Below are positions 41,585 to 50,142 of a stretch of 64,000 nucleotides of DNA, in pieces (within the stretch, counting starts at the first letter, position 1; each line of letters starts with the position of its first letter). The notes below the pieces were generated by a model. The model saw only the letters and a list, made by a program, of their open reading frames with translations. It did not search any database and was not told the DNA's origin. The DNA is from RGIG5299 sp045588575 (GTDB lineage: Bacteria; Bacillota; Clostridia; Oscillospirales; RGIG5299), in the NCBI GenBank assembly GCA_045588575.1, contig JAZNEJ010000018.1:21838-85837 (forward strand), written 5' to 3'. The position numbers were made by a program, and so were the translations under genes.

Positions 41585-43675
41585 ATGAGCATAAAAACCG
41601 TTTCGGAATTTTTTGGAGAAAACGTTTTTAACGATAAGGTAATGAAAGAGCGTTTGCCGGAAGAAGCCTATAACGCCATAATAAAAACAATAACCGAAGG
41701 CGCTCATATAGACGATAATATTGCAAAAACAGTAGCCCCGGTTTTAAAGGATTGGGCCATTGAAAAGGGAGCTACTCATTATACCCATTGGTTTCAACCC
41801 ATGACGGGAATAACTGCCGAAAAGCATGATTCATTTATTTCGCCCGCAGAGGGCGGACGTGCCATAATGGAATTTCAGGCAAAAGAGCTTATTAAAGGCG
41901 AATCGGACGCTTCCAGCTTTCCTTCGGGCGGCTTAAGAGCAACCTTTGAAGCAAGAGGCTATACCGTTTGGGACCCCACCTCATATGCATTTGTAAGAGA
42001 TACAACTCTTTATATTCCCACTGCTTTTTGCTCCTTTTCGGGCGAGGCGCTCGATAAGAAAACTCCGCTTTTAAGGTCAAACGAGGCAATAAACAGGGAA
42101 GCTTTAAGAGTTTTGAAATTCTTTAACGACGATACTCCCAAAAGAGTTTTTGCAACGGTTGGCGCCGAGCAGGAATATTTTCTTATAGATAAAGAAACCT
42201 TTATGAACAGAAAAGACCTTCGTTATACGGGCAGAACGCTTTTCGGAGCAAAACCCCCGAAAGGTCAAGAACTTGACGACCACTATTACGGAAATATAAA
42301 AGAACGCGTAATGCTCTTTATGAAAGAGGTTGATAACGAACTTTGGCGTCTTGGTGTGTGTGCAAAAACAGAGCATAACGAGGTTGCGCCCGCACAGCAC
42401 GAACTTGCGCCCGTTTTTTCCGTTTGCACCGTGGCGGCAGACCATAACCAGATAATAATGGACGTTTTAAAGAAGGTTGCGGAAAGACAAAACCTCGTTT
42501 GTCTTCTTCACGAAAAGCCTTTTGAGGGAATAAACGGTTCGGGCAAACATAATAACTGGTCGCTTAACACAGATACGGGCATTAAAATTTTCAAGCCCGG
42601 AAAAACACCCGAAACCAACTATAAATTTTTGATTTTCGTTGCAGCCACCGTTGCAGCCGTTGACCTTTATGCCGATATTTTAAAGGCATCGGTATCAAGC
42701 GCGGGAAACGACCGACGTTTAGGCGGAAACGAAGCTCCTCCTTCGGTAATATCGGTATATTTAGGGGACCATATTACTAATATATTCGAATCGTTATCAA
42801 AAGGAAAGGAATACGTCCGCCCACACACTACTTATATGGACACCGGCATTGAAAGCATGCCCGTTTGGAAAAAAGATTTAAACGACAGAAACAGAACATC
42901 TCCCTTTGCCTTTACGGGAAATAAGTTTGAATTCAGAATGGGTGGCTCTTCGCAATCCATTTCCGGAAGCACAACCGTTATCAACACAATAGTTGCCGAG
43001 GTTCTTTCTCGGTTTGCCGATAGGTTGGAGGCCTCTGAAAATCCCGAAGCCGAAAAGCTTGAAATAATAAAGGAAACCTACGAAAAACATAAGAAAATCA
43101 TATTTAACAGCAATAACTATTCGGATGAATGGCTTGTTGAAGCAAAGGAAAGAGGACTTCCTAATCTTAAAAACGCGGTTGAAGCTTTTGAGGCTTATAT
43201 AGAGCCCAAAAATATTGAGGCTTTTGAAAAACATAAAGTTTTAAGCGAGCCTGAGCTTCGTGCAAGATATGAAATATATCTCGATACCTATATCAAAACA
43301 ATAAAAATTGAAGCGCTTACAATGCTTGATATGGCTAAAAAAGATATAATTCCTGCGGTTATGAAGTATGAAACCCTTATGCTTAAAAACATAAGATATA
43401 AAAAAGAACTTGCTTTTAATATAGAAGCCGATACCAACGCTTTTGCAAAATATGATATTTTGTTTATAAACGCTTCTGAAAGAACAGAGGAACTTGCAAA
43501 GGTGCTTCACGAAGCAGACGATATTCGCGACGTTAAAGAAAAAGCGACATTCTACGCCGAAAGAGTTTTAACTGCAATGAACGCACTTCGAACTGTGTGC
43601 GACAGTCTTGAAATGGCAACCGACGAAAAAGACTGGCCTTTCCCGTCTTACGGAGAATTGCTTTTCAATATTTGA
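41585..43675 (+). CDS. glnN: Glutamine synthetase type III
   Basis: 696 residues, the large GSIII size (about 700). Makes glutamine from glutamate, ammonia and ATP, the main ammonia assimilation step. Seen: the N-terminal GSIII region (FGENVFNDKVMKERLPEEAY), the THYTHWFQPMTG and GGRAIMEFQAKEL motifs, TVGAEQEYFLID (metal Glu), HNEVAPAQHELAPV, and NDRNRTSPFAFTGNKFEFR in the C-terminal catalytic part. GSIII forms dodecamers and is common in Bacteroides and Ruminococcus. GGAGGGAAG precedes the ATG, and a leader hairpin lies upstream. Followed by a terminator. Confidence 0.96.
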   Translation: MSIKTVSEFFGENVFNDKVMKERLPEEAYNAIIKTITEGAHIDDNIAKTVAPVLKDWAIEKGATHYTHWFQPMTGITAEKHDSFISPAEGGRAIMEFQAKELIKGESDASSFPSGGLRATFEARGYTVWDPTSYAFVRDTTLYIPTAFCSFSGEALDKKTPLLRSNEAINREALRVLKFFNDDTPKRVFATVGAEQEYFLIDKETFMNRKDLRYTGRTLFGAKPPKGQELDDHYYGNIKERVMLFMKEVDNELWRLGVCAKTEHNEVAPAQHELAPVFSVCTVAADHNQIIMDVLKKVAERQNLVCLLHEKPFEGINGSGKHNNWSLNTDTGIKIFKPGKTPETNYKFLIFVAATVAAVDLYADILKASVSSAGNDRRLGGNEAPPSVISVYLGDHITNIFESLSKGKEYVRPHTTYMDTGIESMPVWKKDLNDRNRTSPFAFTGNKFEFRMGGSSQSISGSTTVINTIVAEVLSRFADRLEASENPEAEKLEIIKETYEKHKKIIFNSNNYSDEWLVEAKERGLPNLKNAVEAFEAYIEPKNIEAFEKHKVLSEPELRARYEIYLDTYIKTIKIEALTMLDMAKKDIIPAVMKYETLMLKNIRYKKELAFNIEADTNAFAKYDILFINASERTEELAKVLHEADDIRDVKEKATFYAERVLTAMNALRTVCDSLEMATDEKDWPFPSYGELLFNI

Positions 43676-43682
43676 ATTATTT

Positions 43683-43711
43683 AAACAGACAGAATATTCT
43701 GTCTGTTTTTT
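43683..43711 (+). terminator. glnN terminator
   Basis: Perfect palindrome AACAGACAGAA / TTCTGTCTGTT with a T run. Confidence 0.85.
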
Positions 43712-43768
43712 ATTTGGTATTTTTTTTGAATAAAGTGGAATACTGTTTTTAAAAAAGGAGATTTTGAT

Positions 43769-44203
43769 ATGATAGAACAAGATACTATAAGATTACTCCG
43801 CGAGTGCGATGCGGGAATTAAAATGGGAATAAAATCCATTGAGGATGTGCTTGACAGAATAAAAAGCACAGATTTAAAAAGAATTTTGCAGGATAACAGG
43901 GAAAAACACGGAATAATCGACCGAGAGCTTCAAGACTTGCTTAAAAAATATCACGACGAAGGAAAGGACGTTAATTTCATAGCCGAAAAAATGGCTGAAA
44001 TAAAAACCGAAATAAAGCTTCAAATGAATAAAGAAGATGAAACAATAGCAGACCTTATAACAGACGGCTGCAATATGGGTGTTAAAAGTCTTAATCGATA
44101 TTTAAATCAATACGTTGCGGCGGACGAAAAATCAAAGGATATTTGCAAAAGGCTTATAGATTTGGAATCTTCGCTTGCTGTCGATATAAGACGCTTTTTA
44201 TAA
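43769..44203 (+). CDS. Helical protein of unknown function with two-fold repeat
   Basis: 144 residues, predicted all-helical and charged, no signal peptide. An internal repeat is visible: CDAGIKMGIKSIEDVL (about residues 11-26) and CNMGVKSLNRYL (about residues 101-112), each followed by a second helix, suggesting a duplicated helical hairpin or four-helix bundle, perhaps ferritin-like (DUF2383-type). Each copy begins with a Cys. AAAAAGGAGATTTTG precedes the ATG. Between glutamine synthetase and pduL with its own terminator; no functional link is proven. Confidence 0.7.
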   Translation: MIEQDTIRLLRECDAGIKMGIKSIEDVLDRIKSTDLKRILQDNREKHGIIDRELQDLLKKYHDEGKDVNFIAEKMAEIKTEIKLQMNKEDETIADLITDGCNMGVKSLNRYLNQYVAADEKSKDICKRLIDLESSLAVDIRRFL

Positions 44204-44207
44204 TATT

Positions 44208-44246
44208 AAAGGCTCCGATAAAGAATAAAAACTTTATTGGAGCTTT
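44208..44246 (+). terminator. Terminator of the helical-protein gene
   Basis: AAAGGCTCCGATAAAG / CTTTATTGGAGCTTT stem with one mismatch; T-rich tail weak. Confidence 0.65.
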
Positions 44247-44374
44247 ATTATAATCTGTTTTTTTGTTTTTTTAATAAAAATTACTGTTTTACTATTGAAT
44301 AAATTAAAAAAATATTATAAAATATAGTGTGATAAAAAACAAATAAAATTTATATATTTATGGAGATGTTAAAA

Positions 44375-44950
44375 ATGGAAAAGAAAATTATGGTAGAAAC
44401 CTCAGCAAGACACGCACACGTATCAAGAGCAGACCTCGACGTTCTTTTTGGCGCAGGCTACGAGCTCACTAACAAAAAAGACCTTTCTCAGCCCGGCCAG
44501 TTTGCTTGTGAAGAGAAAATCGTTGTAACCGGACCTAAAGGCTCTCTCAAAATGTCTATTCTCGGCCCCGTGCGTCCCGCAACTCAGGTAGAAGTTTCTT
44601 TCTCCGATGCAAGAGCTCTCGGAATTACCGCTCCTGTTCGTGAGTCCGGCGACATTGCAGGCTCTGCACCCCTCACTATTGAAGGTCCTAAGGGCAAGGT
44701 TGAAATCGCTGAAGGCGGTATAGTTGCAAAAAGACACATTCACGTAACTCCCGAAGAAGCTGCTGAACGTGATATTTCCGATAAAGAAATCGTTTCCGTT
44801 AAGGTTGCAACCGGCAACGGAAGAGATATTGTTTTCGGCGACGTTGTTGTAAGAGTAAGCCCCAAATTCTCCGGTGCAATGCACATCGACACCGATGAAG
44901 CAAACGCAGGTGCAATTTCGGGAACCGTTTACGGCGAAATTATAAAATAA
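44375..44950 (+). CDS. pduL: Phosphate acyltransferase PduL
   Basis: 191 residues from ATG 44375 (GGAGATG upstream). Exchanges acyl groups between CoA and phosphate (acetyl-CoA or propanoyl-CoA to acyl phosphate), structurally unrelated to Pta. Two repeated metal-site blocks: ETSARHAHVSRADLD and VAKRHIHVTPEEAAE with Zn-binding His residues, and the central LGPVRPATQVEVSFSDARALGI. No N-terminal encapsulation peptide and no shell genes nearby, so it is a housekeeping enzyme for acetate/ATP metabolism. Codon use is slightly richer in C-ending codons, fitting high expression. Confidence 0.93.
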   Translation: MEKKIMVETSARHAHVSRADLDVLFGAGYELTNKKDLSQPGQFACEEKIVVTGPKGSLKMSILGPVRPATQVEVSFSDARALGITAPVRESGDIAGSAPLTIEGPKGKVEIAEGGIVAKRHIHVTPEEAAERDISDKEIVSVKVATGNGRDIVFGDVVVRVSPKFSGAMHIDTDEANAGAISGTVYGEIIK

Positions 44951-44951
44951 G

Positions 44952-45401
44952 TTGAAACAGATAGTTATATATACCGACGGCGCTTGCAGCGGAAATCCCG
45001 GTGCGGGCGGCTATGCTGCGGTTTTGGAATATAACGGCTATAAGAAAACCGTTAAAGGCGGTGAAGCAAACACCACCAATAACCGCATGGAGCTAACTGC
45101 GGCAATTAAAGCGCTTGAAGCCTTAAACGAGCCTTGTGAGGTTACCTTATACAGCGATTCAAAATATTTGATTGATGCAATAAATAAGGGTTGGCTTTAC
45201 GGGTGGCAAAAAAAAGGCTGGAAAAAAAGCGACGGCAAGGCTGTTTTAAACGTTGACCTTTGGGAGAAAATACTTTCAATGCTTTCTGTTCATAAAGTTA
45301 AATTTATTTGGGTGGAAGGGCATAACGGCAACGAGAAAAATGAGCTTTGCGATAAATTAGCAGTTGAAATGTCTGAAAAATATAAAGGGAACAGTGTATA
45401 A
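44952..45401 (+). CDS. rnhA: Ribonuclease HI
   Basis: 149 residues, TTG start (44952). Degrades the RNA strand of RNA-DNA hybrids. Seen: YTDGACSGNPGAGGYAAVL (first catalytic Asp at position 8), NNRMELTAAIKALEAL (catalytic Glu), YSDSKYLIDAINKGWLYGW (catalytic Asp), and the C-terminal VEGHNGNEKNELCDKLA (His/Asp). E. coli-type with a basic loop. No strong ribosome binding site; translation may be coupled to pduL one base upstream (TAA-G-TTG). A second RNase H (HII) lies at 51022. Confidence 0.95.
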   Translation: MKQIVIYTDGACSGNPGAGGYAAVLEYNGYKKTVKGGEANTTNNRMELTAAIKALEALNEPCEVTLYSDSKYLIDAINKGWLYGWQKKGWKKSDGKAVLNVDLWEKILSMLSVHKVKFIWVEGHNGNEKNELCDKLAVEMSEKYKGNSV

Positions 45402-45402
45402 T

Positions 45403-46563
45403 ATGAGAAACGTTTATGCAGATAACGCAGCAACAACACAGGTGAGAAAAGAAGTAGTGGAGGCTATGATGCCTTGCTTTATGGAAAACTACGGCAATCC
45501 CTCATCGCTTTATAAAATAGGTGTTGATGCTAAGGTTGCAATAGATAAAGCAAGAGCGCAGGTTGCCTCTGTAATAGGCGCGAAACCGAATGAAATTTAT
45601 TTCACCTCGGGCGGCTCCGAATCGGATAACTGGGCAATTAAAAGCGCTATAAAGATGAAAGCGAACAAGGGCAAGCACATAATAACTTCCGCAATTGAGC
45701 ATCACGCCATTCTTCACGCCTTACAGGCGCTTGAAAAAGAGGGTTATGAGGTTACTTATCTTGAAGTGGGCTCTAACGGAATTGTAAAGCCCGAGGACGT
45801 TTTAAACGCTATTCGTCCCGATACTGTTCTCATCACGATTATGTTTGCCAATAATGAAATAGGCACAATTCAGCCTATAAAAGAAATTGGTAAAATAGCA
45901 AAAGAAAAGAGCATTTTGTTCCATACCGACGCCGTTCAGGCTTTCGGCCATGAGGAAATAGACGTAAATGAAATGAATATCGACTTTTTGTCGATATCTG
46001 CACATAAACTTTACGCTCCCAAGGGCGTTGGCGCGCTTTATGCCAGAGCAGGTATGCGCCTTACTCCTCTTATTTACGGAGGAGGTCAGGAAAGGAGCAA
46101 AAGAGCGGGAACCGAAAACGTTCCTTCAATCGTAGGCTTTGGCGTAGCCGCTGAGCTTGCTCAAAAGGAAATGAAAGAAGAACATGAACGTCTTGCAAAA
46201 ATGAGAGACCGTCTTATCGACGGAGTTTTAAGCACAATTCCTTACTCCCGTTTAAACGGCGACAGAACCAACCGCCTTGCAGGAAACGCTAATTTTTCAA
46301 TTGAGTTTATTGAAGGCGAATCGCTTCTTCTCCTTATGGATTTAAACGGAATTTCCTGTTCTTCCGGCTCTGCCTGCACATCGGGCTCGCTTGACCCCAG
46401 CCACGTGCTTTTGGCACTCGGCTTAAAGCATGAGGTCGCTCACGGCTCGCTTCGAATAAGCTTGGGCAGAAACAACACCGAAGAAGATATAGACTGGATA
46501 TTAGAGGCGCTTCCCAAGGTAGTAACAAGACTCAGAGCAATGTCGCCTCTTTGGAAAGGATAA
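45403..46563 (+). CDS. nifS: Cysteine desulfurase NifS
   Basis: 386 residues from ATG 45403 (AAAGGGAACAG upstream). PLP enzyme giving persulfide sulfur. Seen: VYADNAATTQV, FTSGGSESDNWAI, HTDAVQAFGHEE, the PLP lysine in SISAHKLYAPKGVGAL (about residue 205), and the active-site Cys in SCSSGSACTSGSLD (about residue 325). Longer active-site loop than the ThiI-paired enzyme. In a run with nifU and mnmA: sulfur likely flows from NifS to MnmA and, via NifU, to Fe-S clusters. The start lies one base after the rnhA stop. Confidence 0.95.
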   Translation: MRNVYADNAATTQVRKEVVEAMMPCFMENYGNPSSLYKIGVDAKVAIDKARAQVASVIGAKPNEIYFTSGGSESDNWAIKSAIKMKANKGKHIITSAIEHHAILHALQALEKEGYEVTYLEVGSNGIVKPEDVLNAIRPDTVLITIMFANNEIGTIQPIKEIGKIAKEKSILFHTDAVQAFGHEEIDVNEMNIDFLSISAHKLYAPKGVGALYARAGMRLTPLIYGGGQERSKRAGTENVPSIVGFGVAAELAQKEMKEEHERLAKMRDRLIDGVLSTIPYSRLNGDRTNRLAGNANFSIEFIEGESLLLLMDLNGISCSSGSACTSGSLDPSHVLLALGLKHEVAHGSLRISLGRNNTEEDIDWILEALPKVVTRLRAMSPLWKG

Positions 46564-46568
46564 ACAAA

Positions 46569-47000
46569 ATGTATTCTGAAAAAGTAATGGACCACTTCAC
46601 AAATCCCCGCAACGTAGGCGAGCTTGCCAATGCAAACGCAATAGGCGAGGTTGGAAATGCAAAATGCGGCGATATAATGCGCATATATCTTAATATTGAA
46701 GACGGCATAATTAAAGACGTAAGCTTTAAAACCTTTGGTTGCGGCGCTGCCGTTGCAACAAGCTCAATGGCAACCGAAATGATAAAAGGAAAATCGATTG
46801 AAGATGCTGTAAAGCTTACGAATAAGGCCGTTGTTGAGGCTCTTGACGGACTTCCTCCTGCAAAAATCCACTGCTCTGTTTTAGCTGAAGAAGCGGTTAA
46901 AACGGCAATTCTCGATTATTACAATCGCAAAGGCGAGCAAGCTCCCTTTGAGTTTAAAGCCGGTTGCACCGAATGCTGTGCAAACTGTGATAAAGCATAA
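46569..47000 (+). CDS. nifU: Fe-S scaffold NifU (IscU-like N domain)
   Basis: 143 residues from ATG 46569 (GGAAAGGA upstream). Assembles Fe-S clusters for transfer. Three scaffold ligands: GNAKCGDIM, FGCGAAVA and IHCSVLAEEA. No C-terminal Nfu domain; instead an extra short tail with FKAGCTECCANCDKA, rich in cysteines, of unknown use. The start is five bases after the nifS stop, and the last bases abut the mnmA start. Expected partner of NifS. Confidence 0.93.
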   Translation: MYSEKVMDHFTNPRNVGELANANAIGEVGNAKCGDIMRIYLNIEDGIIKDVSFKTFGCGAAVATSSMATEMIKGKSIEDAVKLTNKAVVEALDGLPPAKIHCSVLAEEAVKTAILDYYNRKGEQAPFEFKAGCTECCANCDKA

Positions 47001-47001
47001 T

Positions 47002-48060
47002 ATGCAGTCGGTTGTGTTGGGAATATCGGGCGGTGTGGATAGCGCCGTTGCGGCATTCATTCTCAAAAACAGCGGATATGACGTTACAGCCGTGTTTCTA
47101 AAGATGCACGGCTGTGCTTCTATATCTGAGCAAGATGCAAAAGCGGTTTGCGAAACGCTTGGAATAAAGTTCGTTTCACTTGACGTAGCCAAAGAATTTG
47201 ATGCTAAAATAACCGACTATTTTGTAAATGAATATCTTCTCGGAAGAACCCCTAATCCTTGCGTTCGTTGCAATGCCGAAATAAAATTTAACGCATTATT
47301 GAATTATGCCGACGAAAACGGCATTGAAAAAATTGCAACAGGGCATTATTGCGGCATTTTTTACGATGAAAACACCGGAAGATATGCCATTTCAAAAAGC
47401 AATACTAAAAAAGACCAATCTTATATGCTTTCAAGACTTCCGCAGTCGGTAATATCGAGAATTATTTTTCCGTTGAATCAGTTCGATAAAGAAACTGTGA
47501 GAAAAATTGCAATTGAAAACAATATTCCGGTTGCCGAAAAGCCCGATAGTCAGGAAATTTGTTTTATTCCCGATAACGATTACGTTTCTTACATAGAGAA
47601 AAGAAAAGGGAAAATTCCCGAAGGCGACTTTTATTTGGAAGATGAAAATAAAATAATAGGCAAGCATAAAGGAATAATTCATTATACAACGGGGCAAAGA
47701 AAGCGTCTTGGTATAGCGGTGGGCGTTCCGCTTATCGTTAAAGATATAGATGCTGAGAAAAATATCATAACGGTAACGAAAAAACCGTTTCTTTCTATAA
47801 AAGCGGTTAAAATAGAAAATGTTTGCTATCAAAAAAACGAAAATTTCCAAAACGTACCCGAATGCTTTATAAAACTGCGATATACTGCGAAACCAATAAT
47901 GTGTAAAGTTGTGGAACTTTATAATGAAAAAACGTTATTTTGTGAGTTTTTTGAGGCTGTTTCGATGGCTTCAAAGGGACAAACAGCGGTTTTGACCGAT
48001 GAAAACGGTGTTATTATAGCATCGGGTGAAATTTCGGAAGTAATTTTTAATGAGGAATAA
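47002..48060 (+). CDS. mnmA: tRNA-specific 2-thiouridylase MnmA
   Basis: 352 residues from ATG 47002. Puts sulfur on U34 of tRNAs for Lys, Glu and Gln. Seen: LGISGGVDSAVAAFIL (PP-loop), catalytic Cys in PNPCVRCNAEIKF and PDSQEICFIPDND, TTGQRKRLG, and a C-terminal beta-barrel domain. It follows nifU by one base, without a strong ribosome binding site, so its translation is probably coupled. Bacillus has the same arrangement with YrvO. This branch is separate from ThiI, which makes 4-thiouridine. Confidence 0.97.
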   Translation: MQSVVLGISGGVDSAVAAFILKNSGYDVTAVFLKMHGCASISEQDAKAVCETLGIKFVSLDVAKEFDAKITDYFVNEYLLGRTPNPCVRCNAEIKFNALLNYADENGIEKIATGHYCGIFYDENTGRYAISKSNTKKDQSYMLSRLPQSVISRIIFPLNQFDKETVRKIAIENNIPVAEKPDSQEICFIPDNDYVSYIEKRKGKIPEGDFYLEDENKIIGKHKGIIHYTTGQRKRLGIAVGVPLIVKDIDAEKNIITVTKKPFLSIKAVKIENVCYQKNENFQNVPECFIKLRYTAKPIMCKVVELYNEKTLFCEFFEAVSMASKGQTAVLTDENGVIIASGEISEVIFNEE

Positions 48061-48064
48061 AACA

Positions 48065-48727
48065 ATGTCTAAAAAGTTTTTAATATTTGATTTCGACGGA
48101 ACGCTTGTTGATTCTATGCGCCATTGGGAGAGAATTCTTCCCGAAACGTTGGCGGAATATAACATAACCGATATAAGCAAGATAAACGATGAGATGAGAA
48201 GACTGAGTCTTTTGGAATTTTCCAAGTTTCTTGAAGAACGTTATCCCGTTCTTTCGGAAGGAAAGCCTTTGCGTCAAAAATGGGCAGACAAAATGGAGCA
48301 TTACTACACTCACGACGTAAAGCTTCGCACTAATGCCAAAGAATTTTTAGACTATTTAAAACAACAAAATAAATATAAGTTTTGTCTTGCATCGGCTACC
48401 GATAAGCCTCTTTTAACCGTTGCGTTAAAACATTTTGGATTATACGATTATTTCGATATAATTTTAACCGAGAAAGAGGTTGGAAAAACAAAGAAAAATC
48501 CCGACCTATATAACGAATGCATGAAAAGGGCGGGAGTAACTCCCGATGAAACGGTTATTTTCGAAGACGTTGTTTATGCGATTAGAACCGCAAGAAGCAT
48601 TAACACGACGATTTGTGCCGTTTTTGATGAAGCTATGAAGCGTTTTGAAGATGAGATAAAAACGCTTGCAGATGTTTGTGTTGATGATTTTGCAACTTAC
48701 GAAAAAATACTTCCTTATCTTGAATAA
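48065..48727 (+). CDS. HAD-family phosphatase
   Basis: 220 residues from ATG 48065 (GAGGAATAAAAC upstream; an upstream in-frame start at 48050 lies inside mnmA). HAD motifs in order: IFDFDGTLVDSM (catalytic Asp), CLASATDKP (motif II Ser/Thr), KKNPDLYNECMKRAG (Lys) and IFEDVVYAIRTA (acidic). Beta-phosphoglucomutase/phosphoglycolate-phosphatase-like cap. Substrate unknown. Operonic with mnmA. Confidence 0.88.
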   Translation: MSKKFLIFDFDGTLVDSMRHWERILPETLAEYNITDISKINDEMRRLSLLEFSKFLEERYPVLSEGKPLRQKWADKMEHYYTHDVKLRTNAKEFLDYLKQQNKYKFCLASATDKPLLTVALKHFGLYDYFDIILTEKEVGKTKKNPDLYNECMKRAGVTPDETVIFEDVVYAIRTARSINTTICAVFDEAMKRFEDEIKTLADVCVDDFATYEKILPYLE

Positions 48728-48778
48728 AAGTGAAAAAAGGGAAGATAATTAAAAAGAAAAAATAATTCAAAAAAAGGC

Positions 48779-48807
48779 TTGACAATTCTTAATATAAATA
48801 GTATAAT
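48779..48807 (+). promoter_or_regulatory. Sigma-A promoter of rplS
   Basis: TTGACA (48779-48784), 17-base spacer, TATAAT (48802-48807): consensus promoter for the ribosomal protein L19 gene. Confidence 0.8.
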
Positions 48808-48810
48808 ACT

Positions 48811-48876
48811 TGAGTTAAAACTCGGGCAGTCCTCTGCAATGCTCTGCATGAATGTTACGGGAAAATGGAGGAATAA
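48811..48876 (+). promoter_or_regulatory. Ribosomal protein L19 leader RNA
   Basis: Between promoter and rplS: small hairpins GAGTT/AACTC, GCAG/CTGC and an ATGCTCTGCATGAATGTTACGGG stretch before the GGAGG site. The composition and the gene downstream fit the Firmicutes L19 leader, which is bound by L19 to repress its own synthesis. The match is by eye. Confidence 0.6.
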
Positions 48877-48878
48877 AA

Positions 48879-49223
48879 ATGAGCGATATTATTAAAGATT
48901 TCACAAAAGAGCAATTAAAATCCGACATCACTCCCTTTAACATAGGTGATACGGTAAAGCTTTCTCTCAAAATCAAAGAAGGTTCAAGAGAGAGAATACA
49001 GGTCTTTGAAGGCACTGTAATCGCAAGAAGCGGTAGCGGAATTTCAGAAACCTTCAAGGTTCGTAGAGTTTCTTACGGCGTAGGCGTAGAGAAAACATTC
49101 CCGATTCATTCTCCCAACATTGAGAAAATCGAGGTTACCAGAACCGGTAAAGTCAGAAGATCAAAACTTTATTATTTGAGAGACAGAGCCGGCAAAGCTG
49201 CAAAGACCAAAGAGCGCATATAA
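48879..49223 (+). CDS. rplS: Ribosomal protein L19
   Basis: 114 residues from ATG 48879 (TGGAGGAATAAAA upstream; an earlier in-frame start lies in the leader). Structural protein of the 50S subunit at the subunit interface. Seen: FNIGDTVKLSLKIKEGSRERIQVFEGTVIARSG (family signature) and VRRSKLYYLRDRAGKAAKTKER at the C-terminus. Start of a typical rplS-lepB-rbgA-rnhB run, though a terminator separates it from lepB. Confidence 0.98.
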   Translation: MSDIIKDFTKEQLKSDITPFNIGDTVKLSLKIKEGSRERIQVFEGTVIARSGSGISETFKVRRVSYGVGVEKTFPIHSPNIEKIEVTRTGKVRRSKLYYLRDRAGKAAKTKERI

Positions 49224-49231
49224 GACGGTTT

Positions 49232-49262
49232 AAAAGGGGCTTTCCGAAAAGCCCCTTTTTAT
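49232..49262 (+). terminator. rplS terminator
   Basis: AAAAGGGGCTTT / AAAGCCCCTTTT 12-bp stem with a four-base loop and T run. Confidence 0.85.
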
Positions 49263-49281
49263 TTTTTAGGCGGTGAAATAA

Positions 49282-50139
49282 ATGGCTGATAACGAAAACA
49301 GAAAAACTCAAATATCTTCAAATTCTCAGAGCGCAGAAACAGACGGTAAAACAACCGTTATTTCTAACGTATCTGCAGATTTTAAGAATGATAAACAACA
49401 GGTTGAGTCGCATACAGTTGTTTTTACCGATAAGAAATTTTCAGAAGAAGAAAAAAGCGCCTATTATTTGCAGTATGAAGCTCTTCAGCAAGAACGTGCA
49501 GAAGAAATTTCGGAGCAAATAAAATCAAACGTTGTTTTCACCGAAGAAAAAACCGAAGAAAAACAACCGGAAAAAATAAAAAAAGAAAAAGAGCCCAAAG
49601 AAAAAACCGATGTTTTTGATTTTGTTGAAATGCTTGTTTTGTCGGTTGCTTTCGTAATACTTCTTTTTACATTTGGCGTGAGAAATGTATTTGTAGACGG
49701 TCTTTCAATGTATCCCACCCTTGATAACAAAGACCTTTTGCTTATAACCGACGTTGTTGATTACGATTACGGCGATATAATAGTTTTTATACCCGACGGC
49801 AACCGCGAAACAACAAACCCCAAGCTTCAAAAGCCGTTTATTAAGCGTGCTATTGCCTTTGAAGGCGACGTTGTAGAGGTTGACTATATAAATAACCGTG
49901 TTTTAGTAAACGGCGAAGAAATAAACGAAGAATATTTAGAAGGAATTATTATGACCGATGAAGGTGATATATCATATCCCTTTACCGTGCCGGAAAATCA
50001 TATATTTTTCTTGGGAGATAACCGAAACGGAAGCTGGGACAGCCGCTTTAAAGCAGTAGGAACGGTTGATTCGCGTCTTGTTATGGGGAAAGTGGTTTTA
50101 AGAGTTTTTCCCTTTGACGTTTTCGGATTAGTGGAATAA
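49282..50139 (+). CDS. lepB: Signal peptidase I with long charged N-terminal extension
   Basis: 285 residues. Cleaves signal peptides of exported proteins. Transmembrane helix at about residues 112-132, preceded by a ~110-residue Lys/Glu/Thr/Ser-rich cytoplasmic extension that looks disordered. Catalytic Ser in VDGLSMYPTL (about residue 142) and Lys in FIKRAIAFEGD (about residue 188); box E GDNRNGSWDSR is intact. Gram-positive single-helix SipS type. Starts with GGCGGTGAAATAA before the ATG. The long extension is unusual and could be a site of regulation. Confidence 0.95.
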   Translation: MADNENRKTQISSNSQSAETDGKTTVISNVSADFKNDKQQVESHTVVFTDKKFSEEEKSAYYLQYEALQQERAEEISEQIKSNVVFTEEKTEEKQPEKIKKEKEPKEKTDVFDFVEMLVLSVAFVILLFTFGVRNVFVDGLSMYPTLDNKDLLLITDVVDYDYGDIIVFIPDGNRETTNPKLQKPFIKRAIAFEGDVVEVDYINNRVLVNGEEINEEYLEGIIMTDEGDISYPFTVPENHIFFLGDNRNGSWDSRFKAVGTVDSRLVMGKVVLRVFPFDVFGLVE

Positions 50140-50142
50140 AAA

